DNA from: Insolitispirillum peregrinum
GTDB lineage: Bacteria; Pseudomonadota; Alphaproteobacteria; Rhodospirillales; Rhodospirillaceae
NCBI RefSeq assembly: GCF_042665255.1
Contig: NZ_JBHTCD010000004.1
Reading direction: 5' to 3' (one strand)
Length of the DNA: 64,000 bases
In this document: piece after piece, positions 16,801 through 25,308 of the stretch
How the letters are laid out: every line of letters begins with the position of its first letter
Numbering within the stretch: position 1 is the stretch's first letter
The notes under the pieces: generated by a model
Told to the model about the DNA's origin: nothing
The model's database searches: none
The model's input: the letters and a program-made list of their open reading frames with translations, nothing else
Translations under genes and position numbers: made by a program

Positions 16801-17658
16801 CAGGGACTGGCGGGCCGGGTCGCCGTCGCTGGGGCTGCCGATGGCAAAGCCGGTGGCGTTCAGGATCACCGCCGGGCGGGCATCGGCGACCACCTGTTCG
16901 GCCAGCGCACTGGCCAGCGGGTCTTTCAGGCTGGTGACGTACAGCGCCAGCGGGGCCAGTCCTTCGGCGCGCAGGGCGTCACACAGGGCCTCGACCACGG
17001 CCGTATTGGCGGCTTGCACCAGCGCCCGGTAAAACACCACCAGCGCCACCGGTTTGCCGGTATCGGTGAGGGCCGACTGGTCCGCGCCCCACAGACCGGC
17101 AGGCGCCAGCGGAGCCGGTTCCTGCCATGACGGCACCGGCGTACAGCCCAGCATCTCACAGGTATGGCGCAGCAACTGTTCGGCGTTATCGACGCCGCCA
17201 TGGATCAGGTAATGCCACAGGCGGTGATAGCGCGCGCTGTCAACGGTCGAACTGGCCAGCAGGTCGCTGTCGGGGCGGTCGTCGCCCGGCAACAGCACCA
17301 GCGGAATGCCGCGTTTGCGACAGGCGGCGCTGATTTCATCAACCCCATAGGGCCAGTAACTGCGCCCGCCCAGCAGACGCACCACCACCAGCCGGGCCTG
17401 CCGGATCACCGCGTCCACATAGAGGTCCACCGACAGGTGATGGCCGAGCAGGTTCAGGCTGGCCAGCCGCAACGACGGCCAGCCCCCCGCCGGAGCCTGA
17501 CCGGCAGGCAAGGCCCGCAGGCGGGCATGGGCGGCGGCCAGACAGGCCAGTTCGCTTTCTGCCGCTGACAGGACCACCACATCGCCGGGGGTCTGCCCTA
17601 GATCGAGCGCCTGCGAGCCATCGTCGATGGCTCCGGCAGTGGTGGCCAGCAGATGCAT
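13867..17658 (-). CDS. cobN: Cobaltochelatase large subunit, CobN
   Basis: 1263 aa, the large subunit of the ATP-dependent cobaltochelatase CobNST, which inserts cobalt into hydrogenobyrinic a,c-diamide in the late-cobalt (aerobic) route. It is related to magnesium chelatase BchH. Recognisable blocks: N-terminal GGRSYWPYGVDEI, the central IHLGKHGTLEWLPGKS, SNYPNRDGRMGNGVGLDTPA, and C-terminal NPKWIAGVMRHGYKGAFEMAATVDYLF-type segment. Length is normal. The start overlaps the cobW stop by one base. CobS and CobT (chelatase small subunits) are not in the window and must be elsewhere if the enzyme is functional. Confidence 0.95.
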   Translation of the reverse strand: MHLLATTAGAIDDGSQALDLGQTPGDVVVLSAAESELACLAAAHARLRALPAGQAPAGGWPSLRLASLNLLGHHLSVDLYVDAVIRQARLVVVRLLGGRSYWPYGVDEISAACRKRGIPLVLLPGDDRPDSDLLASSTVDSARYHRLWHYLIHGGVDNAEQLLRHTCEMLGCTPVPSWQEPAPLAPAGLWGADQSALTDTGKPVALVVFYRALVQAANTAVVEALCDALRAEGLAPLALYVTSLKDPLASALAEQVVADARPAVILNATGFAIGSPSDGDPARQSLTATACHAGPFAASDAVVLQVVFASGSEAAWDSGTNGLGARDIAMNIALPEVDGRVFSRAVSFKAAATRDAATEIDLIHYQPRPDRIAFTAALAARWARLRTTDPARRRIGLVLSNYPNRDGRMGNGVGLDTPAATVDLLSVLAGAGYDLGAGDRPESGSALMALLREGVTNDLDARSGRLVRESLPLPDYLAFFRTLDPTVQQAVTDRWGTPEQDPHFQPSELSCGGFALAILCFGRVAVGVQPARGYNIDPVSSYHDPALVPPHGYFAFYAWLREAFAADAVIHLGKHGTLEWLPGKSLALSERCFPEAVLGPMPHLYPFIVNDPGEGTQAKRRAQAVIIDHLTPPLTRAESYGPLRDLELLVDEYYEAAGVDPRRLKVLRQQILDLSRTLGLDQDVGITSDDNDEQALSKLDNHLCDLKELQIRDGLHIFGRSPVGQQRLDLLVALARVPGSHGISLHRALARDLGLEDFDPLDCAYGDPWSGARPVVLASLSDAPWRSQGDTVERLELLASALVAGEQQPPGPASAQALEFVHQRLMPAVDVCGAAERAGLLRGLDGRFVPPGASGAPTRGRPDVLPTGRNFYSVDTRVVPTPAAWSLGWASAQRLLDRHAQDHGEWPTTLALTAWGTSNMRTGGDDIAQGLALMGVKPTWDTASRRVTGFEILPAGVLGRPRVDVTLRISGFFRDAFPALIDLFDSAARAVAALDEPPEVNPLAARVNSETARLMAEGQSAADAATQAGHRVFGSKPGAYGAGLQALIDERGWDSADDLAQAYLGWGGYAYGKGGDGKAAHALFGQRLQQVQVVVQNQDNREHDLLDSDDYYQFEGGMTAAVRSLSGQQPVVYHSDHSRPDAPRIRTLTEEIARVVRGRAANPKWIAGVMRHGYKGAFEMAATVDYLFAFQATARCVADHHFDAIFDAYLGDETVRSFLAEHNPAALREMADRFAEAIDRRLWSPRRNSTPGLLDEIRISARD

Positions 17659-18713
17659 CAGAGAGCAGCCACCGGAGCCAGCCCACGGATGCGGGCGGTG
17701 ATGGCGTCACGGTCCAGCCCGTGCAGCCCGATCACCACCAGCCGCGAGGCCCGCTGTTCGTCGGCTTTCCACGGGCGGTCATAGTAATGGTCCAGACGTG
17801 GACCAACCGCCTGCACCAGATGGCGCATGGCCTTGCCCGGCACGTCGAGGAAGCCCTTGATGCGCAGGATGTCGTGTTCGTTGATGGCAGTCAGCAGACG
17901 AGCCTCGAGGGCGTCGAGGTCGTCGACCGGGCCGAGGTCGATGAAAAACGTTTCGAAGTCTTCATGATCGTGCTCGTCGTCGCCATCGTGGTGGCTGGGA
18001 CGGGCGTCGAGGTCGTCTTCGGCGGCCTTGTCCAGCCCCAGCAGCACCGCCGGGTCGATCTTGCCATAGGCGGTCGGCACCAGATGCACGCCGGGCCGCA
18101 CCTGCGCCTTCAGCGCACTTTCCAGCGCCGCCAGTCCGGCGTCGTCCAGCAGGTCGGCCTTGTTCAGCACCACCATGTCGGCGCACAGCAACTGGTCGGT
18201 GAACACTTCTTCCAGCGGGTTGTCGTGATCGAGCGAGTCATCGGCCTCACGCATCGCCTGCACCGCGTCCGGGTCATCGGCAAAGCGACCGGCGGCGGTG
18301 GCGTTGGCATCAATCACCGCAATCACCCCGTCAACGGTGACGCGATGGCGGATTTCCGGCCAGTGAAACGCCTTTACCAGCGGCTTGGGCAGGGCCAGAC
18401 CAGACGTTTCGATAACAATATGATCCGGCGGGTCGGCCCGGTTCAGCAGGGCGTCCATCGTCGGCAGGAACTCATCGGCGACGGTGCAGCAGATGCAGCC
18501 GTTGGCCAGCTCGATGATGGTGTCCTCGGTACAGCCTTCGACGCCACAGGCGGCGAGGATTTCACGGTCCACCCCCAGATCACCGAATTCGTTGATGATC
18601 AGGGCAATCCGCTTGCCGTTGGCCTGCTCCATCAGGTGGCGGACCAGCGTGGTTTTGCCCGCGCCCAGAAAGCCGGTGATCACGGTGGCCGGGATTTTAC
18701 GCAGACTGTTCAT
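17658..18713 (-). CDS. cobW: CobW-type metal-trafficking GTPase
   Basis: 351 aa COG0523/CobW GTPase thought to deliver cobalt to the chelatase. Walker A GFLGAGKT is at residues 14-21, the metal-binding CxCC (GCICC) at about 72-76, and an NKAD guanine-specificity motif in VVLNKADLL. A His/Asp-rich loop (HHDGDDEHDHED) lies near residue 245, and the CobW C-terminal domain follows. The gene lies directly upstream of cobN with a TGATG overlap, the common arrangement. The neighbour, not the sequence itself, argues for cobalt rather than zinc. Confidence 0.94.
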   Translation of the reverse strand: MNSLRKIPATVITGFLGAGKTTLVRHLMEQANGKRIALIINEFGDLGVDREILAACGVEGCTEDTIIELANGCICCTVADEFLPTMDALLNRADPPDHIVIETSGLALPKPLVKAFHWPEIRHRVTVDGVIAVIDANATAAGRFADDPDAVQAMREADDSLDHDNPLEEVFTDQLLCADMVVLNKADLLDDAGLAALESALKAQVRPGVHLVPTAYGKIDPAVLLGLDKAAEDDLDARPSHHDGDDEHDHEDFETFFIDLGPVDDLDALEARLLTAINEHDILRIKGFLDVPGKAMRHLVQAVGPRLDHYYDRPWKADEQRASRLVVIGLHGLDRDAITARIRGLAPVAAL

Positions 18714-18745
18714 CGGGCGCTTCCATGGATAGGTTTAGAGAGAGG

Positions 18746-19294
18746 TTAGGGATACTCAGCCACCGGGGCTAAAGCAAGCTGTGGCTTGAGGGACAGGGGA
18801 ATTCCGGCGGTGACCAGATCGACGCGATCGGCCAGTGCGGCAACATTCTGGTGCAGGCGTCCGGCCAGATCACGGAACCGGCGCGACAGGGCGTTGTCCG
18901 GCACGATGCCAAGCCCGACTTCGTTGCTGACCAGCACCAGCGGGCCGGGGCAGCTGGCAAGGGTTGCCAGCAGTGTTTCACAGGCTTGCTCGGGCGAGGG
19001 CATGCCGGACAGGCTGGGATCGTCGCTGGCCAGCAGGACGTTGGTCAGCCACAGGGTCAGGCAATCGAGCAGCACCGGCTTGCCGTCAAAGCCGCGTGCC
19101 AGCAGTGGGGCAATGGCATAAGGTTCTTCGATGGTCTGCCAACCCTGCGGACGGTCGGCCCGGTGCAGGCGGACGCGCTCGGCCATTTCCTCGTCCCACA
19201 CCTGCGCCGTTGCCAGATAGACGCGCTCGCGGCCAGCGCTGCGGACCAGCGCCTCGGCATGGCGGGATTTTCCGGATCGGGCACCGCCGATCAC
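18746..19294 (-). CDS. cobU: Adenosylcobinamide kinase / adenosylcobinamide-phosphate guanylyltransferase
   Basis: 182 aa from the GTG at 19294. It phosphorylates adenosylcobinamide and transfers GMP to it (CobU/CobP). The P-loop GGARSGKS is at the very N-terminus; RVRLHRADRP carries the His that is guanylylated in CobU; LLDCLTLWLTNVLL and VSNEVGLGIVP are further signatures. The GTG start would clip the first beta strand. The frame is open to a CTG at 19321 that overlaps the cobC stop (CTGA) and has AAAGG 8 bases upstream, giving LSPLPRLTLVIGGARSGKS. A non-canonical CTG start there is quite possible. Confidence 0.9.
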   Translation of the reverse strand: MIGGARSGKSRHAEALVRSAGRERVYLATAQVWDEEMAERVRLHRADRPQGWQTIEEPYAIAPLLARGFDGKPVLLDCLTLWLTNVLLASDDPSLSGMPSPEQACETLLATLASCPGPLVLVSNEVGLGIVPDNALSRRFRDLAGRLHQNVAALADRVDLVTAGIPLSLKPQLALAPVAEYP

Positions 19295-19317
19295 CAGAGT
19301 GAGACGCGGAAGCGGGC

Positions 19318-19977
19318 TCAGGGCTGATACCTTTCATTAACCGAGCAAATTGCTGTCCCTTCTTGTAACGCATCAATGCGGGTGAGGGAAAGATTGTCGA
19401 TCACAAAGGACATCACCTGCGTGGTCACACCGGGTTGGCGCGAGGCCCCGCTGAGGGCATGGGCCAGTGCCGCCCGGATGGTGCCGCCATGGCAGGCGAC
19501 CAGCACGTCCTGCCCGGCCCAGCGCTCACGCGCCAGCTCGATAAAGGCCGCCACCCGGCTGCATTGCTGCGAAAAGCTCTCGCCGTTCGGTGGCACGGCA
19601 TCGGCTGGCTCATCCCAAAAACCCAGCGCGTCGGCTTCGGCGGAGACCTCTTGCCAGGTCTTGCCGGTCCAGCGGCCGAAATCCTGCTCCATCAGCGACG
19701 GGAACAGGGCATCGGGCTTGCGGCCCATCACTGCTTCGCCGGTGCTGACCGCCCGGATCAGCGGGCTGGCGATGAACACCGCTGTTGCCGGAACCCGCTG
19801 GCGCAGCCAGTCAAGGGCGGCGGTGTTCGACAGGTCGCAGGCCAGGTCTTCGCGGCCACTGATCGCCCCCCCGGCGGCGCGGGGAACCGGACCATGGCGC
19901 AACCACCAAAAGCGCGTTGGAGTCTGCGGGTCTCCGGTGCGGGTCTGACCGGTACGGCGTTCCATCACGGCGCTCAT
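19318..19977 (-). CDS. cobC: Histidine phosphatase, probable alpha-ribazole phosphatase
   Basis: 219 aa phosphoglycerate-mutase-type phosphatase. Catalytic motif LRHGPV near residue 29, Arg in ASPLIRA, Glu in EQDFGRWTGKTW, and second His in VACHGGTIRAAL match the family. In this setting it most likely removes the phosphate from alpha-ribazole phosphate (or adenosylcobalamin phosphate) in nucleotide-loop assembly. It lies between cobS and cobU in one operon. The first about 20 residues are basic and variable; a later start is possible. Biochemical assignment rests on context. Confidence 0.85.
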   Translation of the reverse strand: MSAVMERRTGQTRTGDPQTPTRFWWLRHGPVPRAAGGAISGREDLACDLSNTAALDWLRQRVPATAVFIASPLIRAVSTGEAVMGRKPDALFPSLMEQDFGRWTGKTWQEVSAEADALGFWDEPADAVPPNGESFSQQCSRVAAFIELARERWAGQDVLVACHGGTIRAALAHALSGASRQPGVTTQVMSFVIDNLSLTRIDALQEGTAICSVNERYQP

Positions 19978-19998
19978 CGGGGGTGTCTCCTGACCAAC

Positions 19999-20781
19999 CT
20001 ATCGTGTTGCTGCCATCAGGGCGGCAGTTTCGCTCAGCAGGACAATAGCGCCCAGCACGTCGCCGGTATAGCCACCAATCTGGCGAGTGGCGACCCACCC
20101 GATGCCCGTGGTGATCGCCAGCATCAGACCGGCCATCGGCAGCGCCAAAGCAGGCACCAGCCCAGCGGCCACCACCATCCCGACTGCCAGTGTGATCAAG
20201 GCGATGACCAGCGAGGCCTCCCCGGCGGCGGCCCCCAGTCCGTCGCTGCGGGCCGGGCGGCCCAGGACCATCGCCCATGGCACACTGGCGCGGGCGAGGG
20301 CGTGGGCGGCGGTCAGCACCAGCATGGCCGACAGGGGATTTGCGGCCAGACTGGCGAGCGCCTGCCAGCGCAGCCCGACCACCAGCAGCAGGGCCACCAC
20401 CCCATAGCTGCCGACCCGGCTGTCGCGCAGGATTTCCAGCTTGCGCGCCCGGGTGGCGCCACCGCCAAAGCCGTCGGCAATATCGGCCAGCCCGTCTTCG
20501 TGCAGCGCGCCGGTCAGCAGGACGGTCGCCAGCAGGGCCAGCCCGGCGGCCAGAGGCCCCGGCAGGCCCAGTGCGCTGGCGAGCATCAAGACTGCGCCGC
20601 CAGCCAGCCCGATCCCGGCCCCAACCAGCGGAAAGGCCCACAGCGCCGCCGACAAGGCCGGTAACGGCGGGCGCAGGTGCGGCAAGGGCAGGCGGGTCAG
20701 AAAGACAGCCGCCAGATGCAGCTCGGCCAGTCGGCGGGCGGCCCAGCCAGCAGAGGGTGACGTATGTGAGGACTCAATCAT
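19999..20781 (-). CDS. cobS: Adenosylcobinamide-GDP ribazoletransferase (cobalamin synthase)
   Basis: 260 aa membrane enzyme joining adenosylcobinamide-GDP and alpha-ribazole (CobS of enterobacteria, CobV of the aerobic pathway). Hydrophobic segments run through the protein, and the signature GALHEDGLADIADGFGGG followed by LEILRDSRVGSYG is clear. The ATG at 20781 gives a normal-length protein; the frame extends another 94 codons upstream into the divergent promoter region without similarity. It is the first gene of the minus-strand cobS-cobC-cobU-cobW-cobN-cobO operon. Confidence 0.93.
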   Translation of the reverse strand: MIESSHTSPSAGWAARRLAELHLAAVFLTRLPLPHLRPPLPALSAALWAFPLVGAGIGLAGGAVLMLASALGLPGPLAAGLALLATVLLTGALHEDGLADIADGFGGGATRARKLEILRDSRVGSYGVVALLLVVGLRWQALASLAANPLSAMLVLTAAHALARASVPWAMVLGRPARSDGLGAAAGEASLVIALITLAVGMVVAAGLVPALALPMAGLMLAITTGIGWVATRQIGGYTGDVLGAIVLLSETAALMAATR

Positions 20782-20879
20782 GAAATACCGTTCATCGCGC
20801 CAACGGGCTGTTGCTGCCGGGGATGGCAGGTGTACAACAGGGGTACAATATTCCCTGTCCTTTGCCCATAGGTGCCTCT
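20782..20879. promoter_or_regulatory. Divergent cobS-cobT promoter region
   Basis: The 98-bp region contains a direct repeat GTACAA (about 20832 and 20843), a dyad ACAGGG...CCCTGT spanning about 20837-20858, and a possible -10 TACAAT (20844-20849) for cobT. This is a candidate operator controlling both directions. The minus-strand leader does not show the conserved cobalamin-riboswitch boxes. Confidence 0.35.
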
Positions 20880-21932
20880 GTGACTGCTGCTTCGACCGTT
20901 TCGGTTCCTGTTTTCTCGTCGCTGGATGATGTTCGCAGCCTGTTGGCAACCCTGCCGGGGCCGGATCTGGATGCCCGTGGGCAAGCCGAAACCCGTGAAC
21001 CGCAGTTGACCAAGCCGCGCGGCTCGCTGGGGCGTCTGGAGGACCTGGCGGCATGGCTGGCAAGCTGGCAGCACAAGCATCCGGGAACGGTGGCCGCGCC
21101 GCATTGCATCGTCTTTGCCGGGAACCACGGGGTGGCGGCGCGCGGCGTGTCGGCCTATCCCGCTGCCGTCACCGTGCAGATGGTGGCCAACTACCAGCAT
21201 GACGGGGCGGCGATCAACCAGTTGTGCCGGGCCAACGGGGTGACGCTGGCGGTGGTGTCGCTTGATCTGGAAACGCCAACCGCTGATTTTACTCAAGGAG
21301 CAGCGATGAGCGAAGCCGAGGTGGTGGCGGCGCTGTCCACCGGCGTCGCAGCGGCGATCGAGGCGGCCCGTCAAGGGGCTGACCTGCTGTGTCTGGGGGA
21401 AATGGGGATCGGCAACAGCACCAGTGCGGCGGCGATCTGTCACGCGCTGTTTGGCGGCACCGCCACCGGCTGGACCGGACCGGGGACCGGGGTCCATGGG
21501 GTGGCCCTGAGCAAAAAAGCCGAAGTGGTGGCCGAGGCGGTGGCGCTGCACAAGCCCGAGGCCCGCGATGCGCTGGACATGCTGCGCCGTCTGGGCGGGC
21601 GTGAACTGGCAGCGATTGCCGGGGCGGTGATCGGGGCGCGGCTGGCGGGCATGGTGGTGGTGCTCGATGGCTTCATCTGCACGGCGGCGGCGGCGGCGCT
21701 GGAGGCGTTCCGCCCCGGGGCGCTGGATCATTGCGTGGTGTCGCACAAATCCTGCGAGCCGGGCCACGCCCTGCTGTTTGCCCAGCTTGGCAAGTTGCCG
21801 CTGCTGGATTTGGGCCTGCGGCTGGGCGAAGCGTCGGGGGCGGTGACCGCAGTTCCGATTGTCCGCGCCGCCGCCGCCTGTCATGCTGGCATGGCGACAT
21901 TTGCGCAGGCGGGGGTCAGCGACAAGGACTGA
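20880..21932 (+). CDS. cobT: Nicotinate-nucleotide-dimethylbenzimidazole phosphoribosyltransferase
   Basis: 350 aa from the GTG at 20880 (AGGTG lies 6 bases upstream); an ATG at 20811 in the same frame would start inside the promoter region and is less likely. It makes alpha-ribazole phosphate from NaMN and DMB (CobT of Salmonella, CobU of the aerobic pathway). Motifs: KPRGSLGRLEDLAAWLA, FAGNHGVAARGVSAYP, LGEMGIGNSTSAAAI and the C-terminal HKSCEPGHALLFAQLG with the SGAVTAVPIVRAAAACH block containing the conserved catalytic Glu region. It is divergent from cobS, completing the loop-assembly set. Confidence 0.94.
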   Translation: MTAASTVSVPVFSSLDDVRSLLATLPGPDLDARGQAETREPQLTKPRGSLGRLEDLAAWLASWQHKHPGTVAAPHCIVFAGNHGVAARGVSAYPAAVTVQMVANYQHDGAAINQLCRANGVTLAVVSLDLETPTADFTQGAAMSEAEVVAALSTGVAAAIEAARQGADLLCLGEMGIGNSTSAAAICHALFGGTATGWTGPGTGVHGVALSKKAEVVAEAVALHKPEARDALDMLRRLGGRELAAIAGAVIGARLAGMVVVLDGFICTAAAAALEAFRPGALDHCVVSHKSCEPGHALLFAQLGKLPLLDLGLRLGEASGAVTAVPIVRAAAACHAGMATFAQAGVSDKD

Positions 21933-21963
21933 CTTTTGCCACCGGGGACCGGAAGGGGAAACG

Positions 21964-23115
21964 ATGATGCGGGCTGGTGTATGGGGGGCGATGGTCGGTG
22001 TGGCGATCATCACCGGGGGAACGATGGCCGGGGCTTCCCCGGCGCGGGCCGAAGGGCCGAGCTTTGCCTGTGATCAGGCCAAGGCACCGGTCGAGCTGCT
22101 GATTTGTAACGATGCGGTGCTGGCCGATCAGGACGCCCGTCTGGCGGAGGTCTTTTCCGCCGCCCGCAAGGCGGCAACGCCCGATGGCAGCAAGGCGATG
22201 CTGACCGAGCAGCGGGAATGGCTGAAAAGCCGCCTGACGGCGTGCGCCATTCGTCCCACCGGCGATGCGCCATCCGACCCCGAGCTGTGGGCGTGGGCTG
22301 GTTGTCTGTCCAAACAGTACGATGCCCGCCTGTCGGCCCTGAAGGCCCCGCCGGTGCCTGCGTCAGTGCAGTCGCCGCATGTCAAGGATGCCGATTTCGT
22401 TCATCCGTTGTGCCTTGACTATGCGCTGGGCGGCAGCATGGGCGAGCCGCCGCCGGTACAGCGTCAGGTGCCGCTGAAGACCTGCAACGCCGCCTATGCC
22501 CATATTCCGGTGGAAGAAAACGAAGGCAGCCCCGGCTCGATGTCGGTGGTCGGGCTGGCCGAAGGCTTTCCGACCTGGTTCAGTTATCAGCCGGTGGCGA
22601 CGCTGCCATCGGGGGAAAAGCTCGCTATCTCGCTGGCCAATGGCGGCGGTACCGGCACCTTCAGCAGTCTGGTCAGCTATAAAATCGACGCCAAGGGGCA
22701 ACTGAGCGCCAAGGTCTACCCGGTGGGCGGCGACCGCTGCAACGGCGGCATCTCGACGGCGGCCGTCGATGGGCGCGGCGTGCGGGTGTCGCAGGCCATC
22801 ACGCCGACCGACCTCGGGGCGATGATGGGGCTGAGCGATCAGCAGGCCCAGGACCTGCCGTTCTGCGCCGCCTGCTGTCTGGGTGAAGTTGAAGGCCGGT
22901 TGGCGGTGCCGCTGTCCGACGATGCCACGCCCACCCCGGATGTGGTGCGCATCGACGATGTCGAGGTGCTGAATGATTCCGATGCTGGCCCGCGTAGCCC
23001 GGAAAAATGCCTGCTGACCGCACTGAAGAAGGTCGGCGCCTCGCCGCCCTACACCCTGACCCTGCCACAGGTACAAGGCCTGAAGGCGCCCTATCTGGCC
23101 TGTTTGAAGGGGTAA
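21964..23115 (+). CDS. Secreted protein with LprI-like (DUF1311) N-terminal domain
   Basis: 383 aa from the ATG at 21964 (AAGGGGAAACG precedes). The signal peptide ends near ARAEG. Residues about 32-115 fit the DUF1311/LprI lysozyme-inhibitor-like pattern: FACDQAKAPVELLICND, LAEVFSAARKAA, LTEQREWLKSRLTAC, WAGCLSKQYDARLSAL, with paired Cys. The remaining about 260 residues, with several Cys (GDRCNGG, FCAACCLGE, KCLL), form a domain I do not recognise. The product is probably periplasmic. It follows cobT by 31 bp, but a B12 link is not evident. Confidence 0.65.
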   Translation: MMRAGVWGAMVGVAIITGGTMAGASPARAEGPSFACDQAKAPVELLICNDAVLADQDARLAEVFSAARKAATPDGSKAMLTEQREWLKSRLTACAIRPTGDAPSDPELWAWAGCLSKQYDARLSALKAPPVPASVQSPHVKDADFVHPLCLDYALGGSMGEPPPVQRQVPLKTCNAAYAHIPVEENEGSPGSMSVVGLAEGFPTWFSYQPVATLPSGEKLAISLANGGGTGTFSSLVSYKIDAKGQLSAKVYPVGGDRCNGGISTAAVDGRGVRVSQAITPTDLGAMMGLSDQQAQDLPFCAACCLGEVEGRLAVPLSDDATPTPDVVRIDDVEVLNDSDAGPRSPEKCLLTALKKVGASPPYTLTLPQVQGLKAPYLACLKG

Positions 23116-23145
23116 CAGGCCAGACAGGACCAATCGTGAGGACGT

Positions 23146-24219
23146 TCAGCCCCCGACCGCCACCGGCGGGGTCTGGGCGGCCTGTGCGCGCAGGATCATG
23201 CCGAACAGGTCGCGCGGCTCGTCGGGGTCGGCCAGCATGTCGAGGTTCTGGTACAGCCCGACAGTGCGCAACTGGTCGCGCACATAGCGCAGGGCCGAGA
23301 AGTCTTCGATGGCAAAGCCGACCGAGTCGAACAGGGTGATCTGGCGCGGATCACGGCGACCGCTGACCTGTCCGGTCATCACTTCCCACAGTTCGATCAC
23401 CGGATGATCGGCGGGCAACTGCTGGATTTCGCCTTCGATGCGGGTCTGCGGCGGGTATTCGACAAAGATGTCCGAGCGCAGCAGAATGTCATGGTGCAGT
23501 TCGGTCTTGCCCGGACAGTCGCCGCCAACGGCGTTGATGTGGACCCCGGCGCCGACCATATTGTCGGTCAGGATGGTGGCACACTGCTTGTCGGCGGTGA
23601 CGGTGGTGATGATGTGGGCGCCTTCGACCGCCTGTTCGGTCGAGGTGCAGGCGGTGATCTCGAAGCCCAGCCCGTGCAGGTTCTTCATGCATTTCTGCGT
23701 TGCCTGCGGGTCGATGTCGAACAGGCGCAGCTTGCGGATGCCGAGCAGGGCCTTGAAGGCCATCGCCTGGAATTCCGACTGCGCGCCGTTGCCGATGATC
23801 GCCATGCAGTCGGCGCCCTGCGGGGCCAGATATTTGGCCGCCACCGCTGACGTTGCCGCCGTGCGCAGGGCGGTCAGGATGGTCATTTCCGACATCAGCA
23901 CCGGATAGCCGTTGGCGACATCGGACAGCACGCCAAAGGCGGTAACGGTCTGGCGGCCTTCGCGGGTGTTCTTGGGGTGGCCGTTGACGTACTTGAAGCC
24001 ATAGACTTCGCCGTCACTGGTCGGCATCAGCTCGATCACCCCTTCGGCGCTGTGCGAGGCAACGCGCGGGGTCTTGTCAAAGGCCGGCCAGCGGCGGAAA
24101 TCGTCTTCGACATAGCCCGCCAGCTCGGACAGGAAGCGTTCGACGCCGATGTGCAGAACCAGCTTCATCATGTGATCGACGCTTACGAAAGGCACCAGGT
24201 TCAGGTTCGGTATCATCAT
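23146..24219 (-). CDS. Ornithine cyclodeaminase
   Basis: 357 aa, mu-crystallin/ornithine cyclodeaminase family; it converts L-ornithine to L-proline and ammonia with bound NAD. Visible motifs are substrate-side RVASHSAEGVIELMP, GFKYVNGHP, the Rossmann region CMAIIGNGAQSEFQAMA, VGGDCPGKTEL and DSVGFAIEDFSAL, which holds the conserved Asp. The start overlaps the stop of the arginase gene by four bases, so both are translated as one operon: arginine to ornithine to proline. Length is typical (about 345-360 aa). Confidence 0.92.
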   Translation of the reverse strand: MMIPNLNLVPFVSVDHMMKLVLHIGVERFLSELAGYVEDDFRRWPAFDKTPRVASHSAEGVIELMPTSDGEVYGFKYVNGHPKNTREGRQTVTAFGVLSDVANGYPVLMSEMTILTALRTAATSAVAAKYLAPQGADCMAIIGNGAQSEFQAMAFKALLGIRKLRLFDIDPQATQKCMKNLHGLGFEITACTSTEQAVEGAHIITTVTADKQCATILTDNMVGAGVHINAVGGDCPGKTELHHDILLRSDIFVEYPPQTRIEGEIQQLPADHPVIELWEVMTGQVSGRRDPRQITLFDSVGFAIEDFSALRYVRDQLRTVGLYQNLDMLADPDEPRDLFGMILRAQAAQTPPVAVGG

Positions 24220-25169
24220 GCGAAGCTCCGTGTGGGGTAATCGAGCACGCGGCGGCCCATCAGGCTGGCCAGAAGGTCCACCAGCAGGGTGGCGGTGCGG
24301 CCGCGTTCATCGAGGAAGGGATTCAGTTCGGCCAGATCGACGCTGGAAACCAGACCGGTCTCGTACAGCATCTCCATGATCAGGTGCGCCTCGCGGAAGG
24401 TGGCACCGCCGGGGACGGTGGTGCCGACTCCCGGCGCGATGCCGGGTTCGAGGAAATCGACATCCAGACTGACGTGCAACAGGCCGTTGGCCTTGTGGAC
24501 CCGTTGCAGGAAGGCGCGCAGCAGCGGGGCGATGCCGTATTCGTCAATCTTGCGCATGTCGTGAACGGTGATCCCGGAGTCCTCCAGCATCACCCGCTCG
24601 GCAGGATCAACGCTGCGGATGCCCATCATGCAGATGTTGCGTGGATTGACGGTCGCCAGCGGGGTGGGGAAATAGCCCTCAAAGCCGGGCTTGCCAATGG
24701 CATAGGCCATCGGAACGCCGTGCAGATTGCCGCTTTCGGTGGTGTCGAGGGTATGAAAGTCGGAATGGGCATCCAGCCACAGCACGAACAGCTTGCGCCC
24801 GGATTCGGCGGCGCGGCGGGCCAACCCGGTCAGGGTTCCGGCGGCCATGCTGTGATCACCGCCCATGAATACCGGCAATCCGTCGGGATCGGCAGAGGCA
24901 TCATAGGCGGCCTGTGCCAGCGCGGCGGTCCAGCCGGCGACCTGTGGCAGATGCTTCAGCGCCGGATTGGGATGCACCGCCGTTTCGACGGTCAGCGGCG
25001 CGACGTTGCCCAGATCGGTGACGCGGTGGCCAAGGCCAAGCAATGCTTCGGCGATGCCTGCGGCCCGAAAGGCGCTGGGCCCCATTTCACAGCCCCGGCG
25101 ACCGGTTCCATCCTGAATCGGCGCACCAATCAGGCGGCAATGTTTGTGCGAAGAGGACGTGGCAGACAT
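24216..25169 (-). CDS. rocF: Arginase
   Basis: 317 aa manganese-dependent ureohydrolase that splits arginine into ornithine and urea. Metal-binding motifs are complete: GGDHS at 103-107, DAHSD at 133-137 and SLDVDFLEPGIAPG at about 237-250, with a Glu/Asp pair in the C-terminal part (DLAELNPFLDE). The GGDHS-DAHxD-SxDxDxxDP-type spacing fits arginase rather than agmatinase, and the ornithine cyclodeaminase partner supports that. Transcribed divergently from the Lrp-type regulator. Confidence 0.93.
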   Translation of the reverse strand: MSATSSSHKHCRLIGAPIQDGTGRRGCEMGPSAFRAAGIAEALLGLGHRVTDLGNVAPLTVETAVHPNPALKHLPQVAGWTAALAQAAYDASADPDGLPVFMGGDHSMAAGTLTGLARRAAESGRKLFVLWLDAHSDFHTLDTTESGNLHGVPMAYAIGKPGFEGYFPTPLATVNPRNICMMGIRSVDPAERVMLEDSGITVHDMRKIDEYGIAPLLRAFLQRVHKANGLLHVSLDVDFLEPGIAPGVGTTVPGGATFREAHLIMEMLYETGLVSSVDLAELNPFLDERGRTATLLVDLLASLMGRRVLDYPTRSFA

Positions 25170-25237
25170 GGCGGGTGTGTCCTTGCTGGTGATAAGGAAA
25201 GTTCATCACAAGCAGGCGGCAGAACGGAGAGGACAAA

Positions 25238-25267
25238 TTGACAAAACTGTCAGCCTTGCTTCATAAA
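25238..25267 (+). promoter_or_regulatory. Promoter and operator-like palindrome upstream of the Lrp-type gene
   Basis: TTGACA (25238-25243) could be a -35 box, with CATAAA (25262-25267) as -10 at 18 bp. The palindrome TGACA-AAAC-TGTCA (25239-25252) overlaps the -35, as expected for autoregulation or control of the divergent arginase operon. Confidence 0.45.
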
Positions 25268-25308
25268 TTGCACAGACTGACTTATCAAAATGGCAACAGG
25301 GGGCCGCA

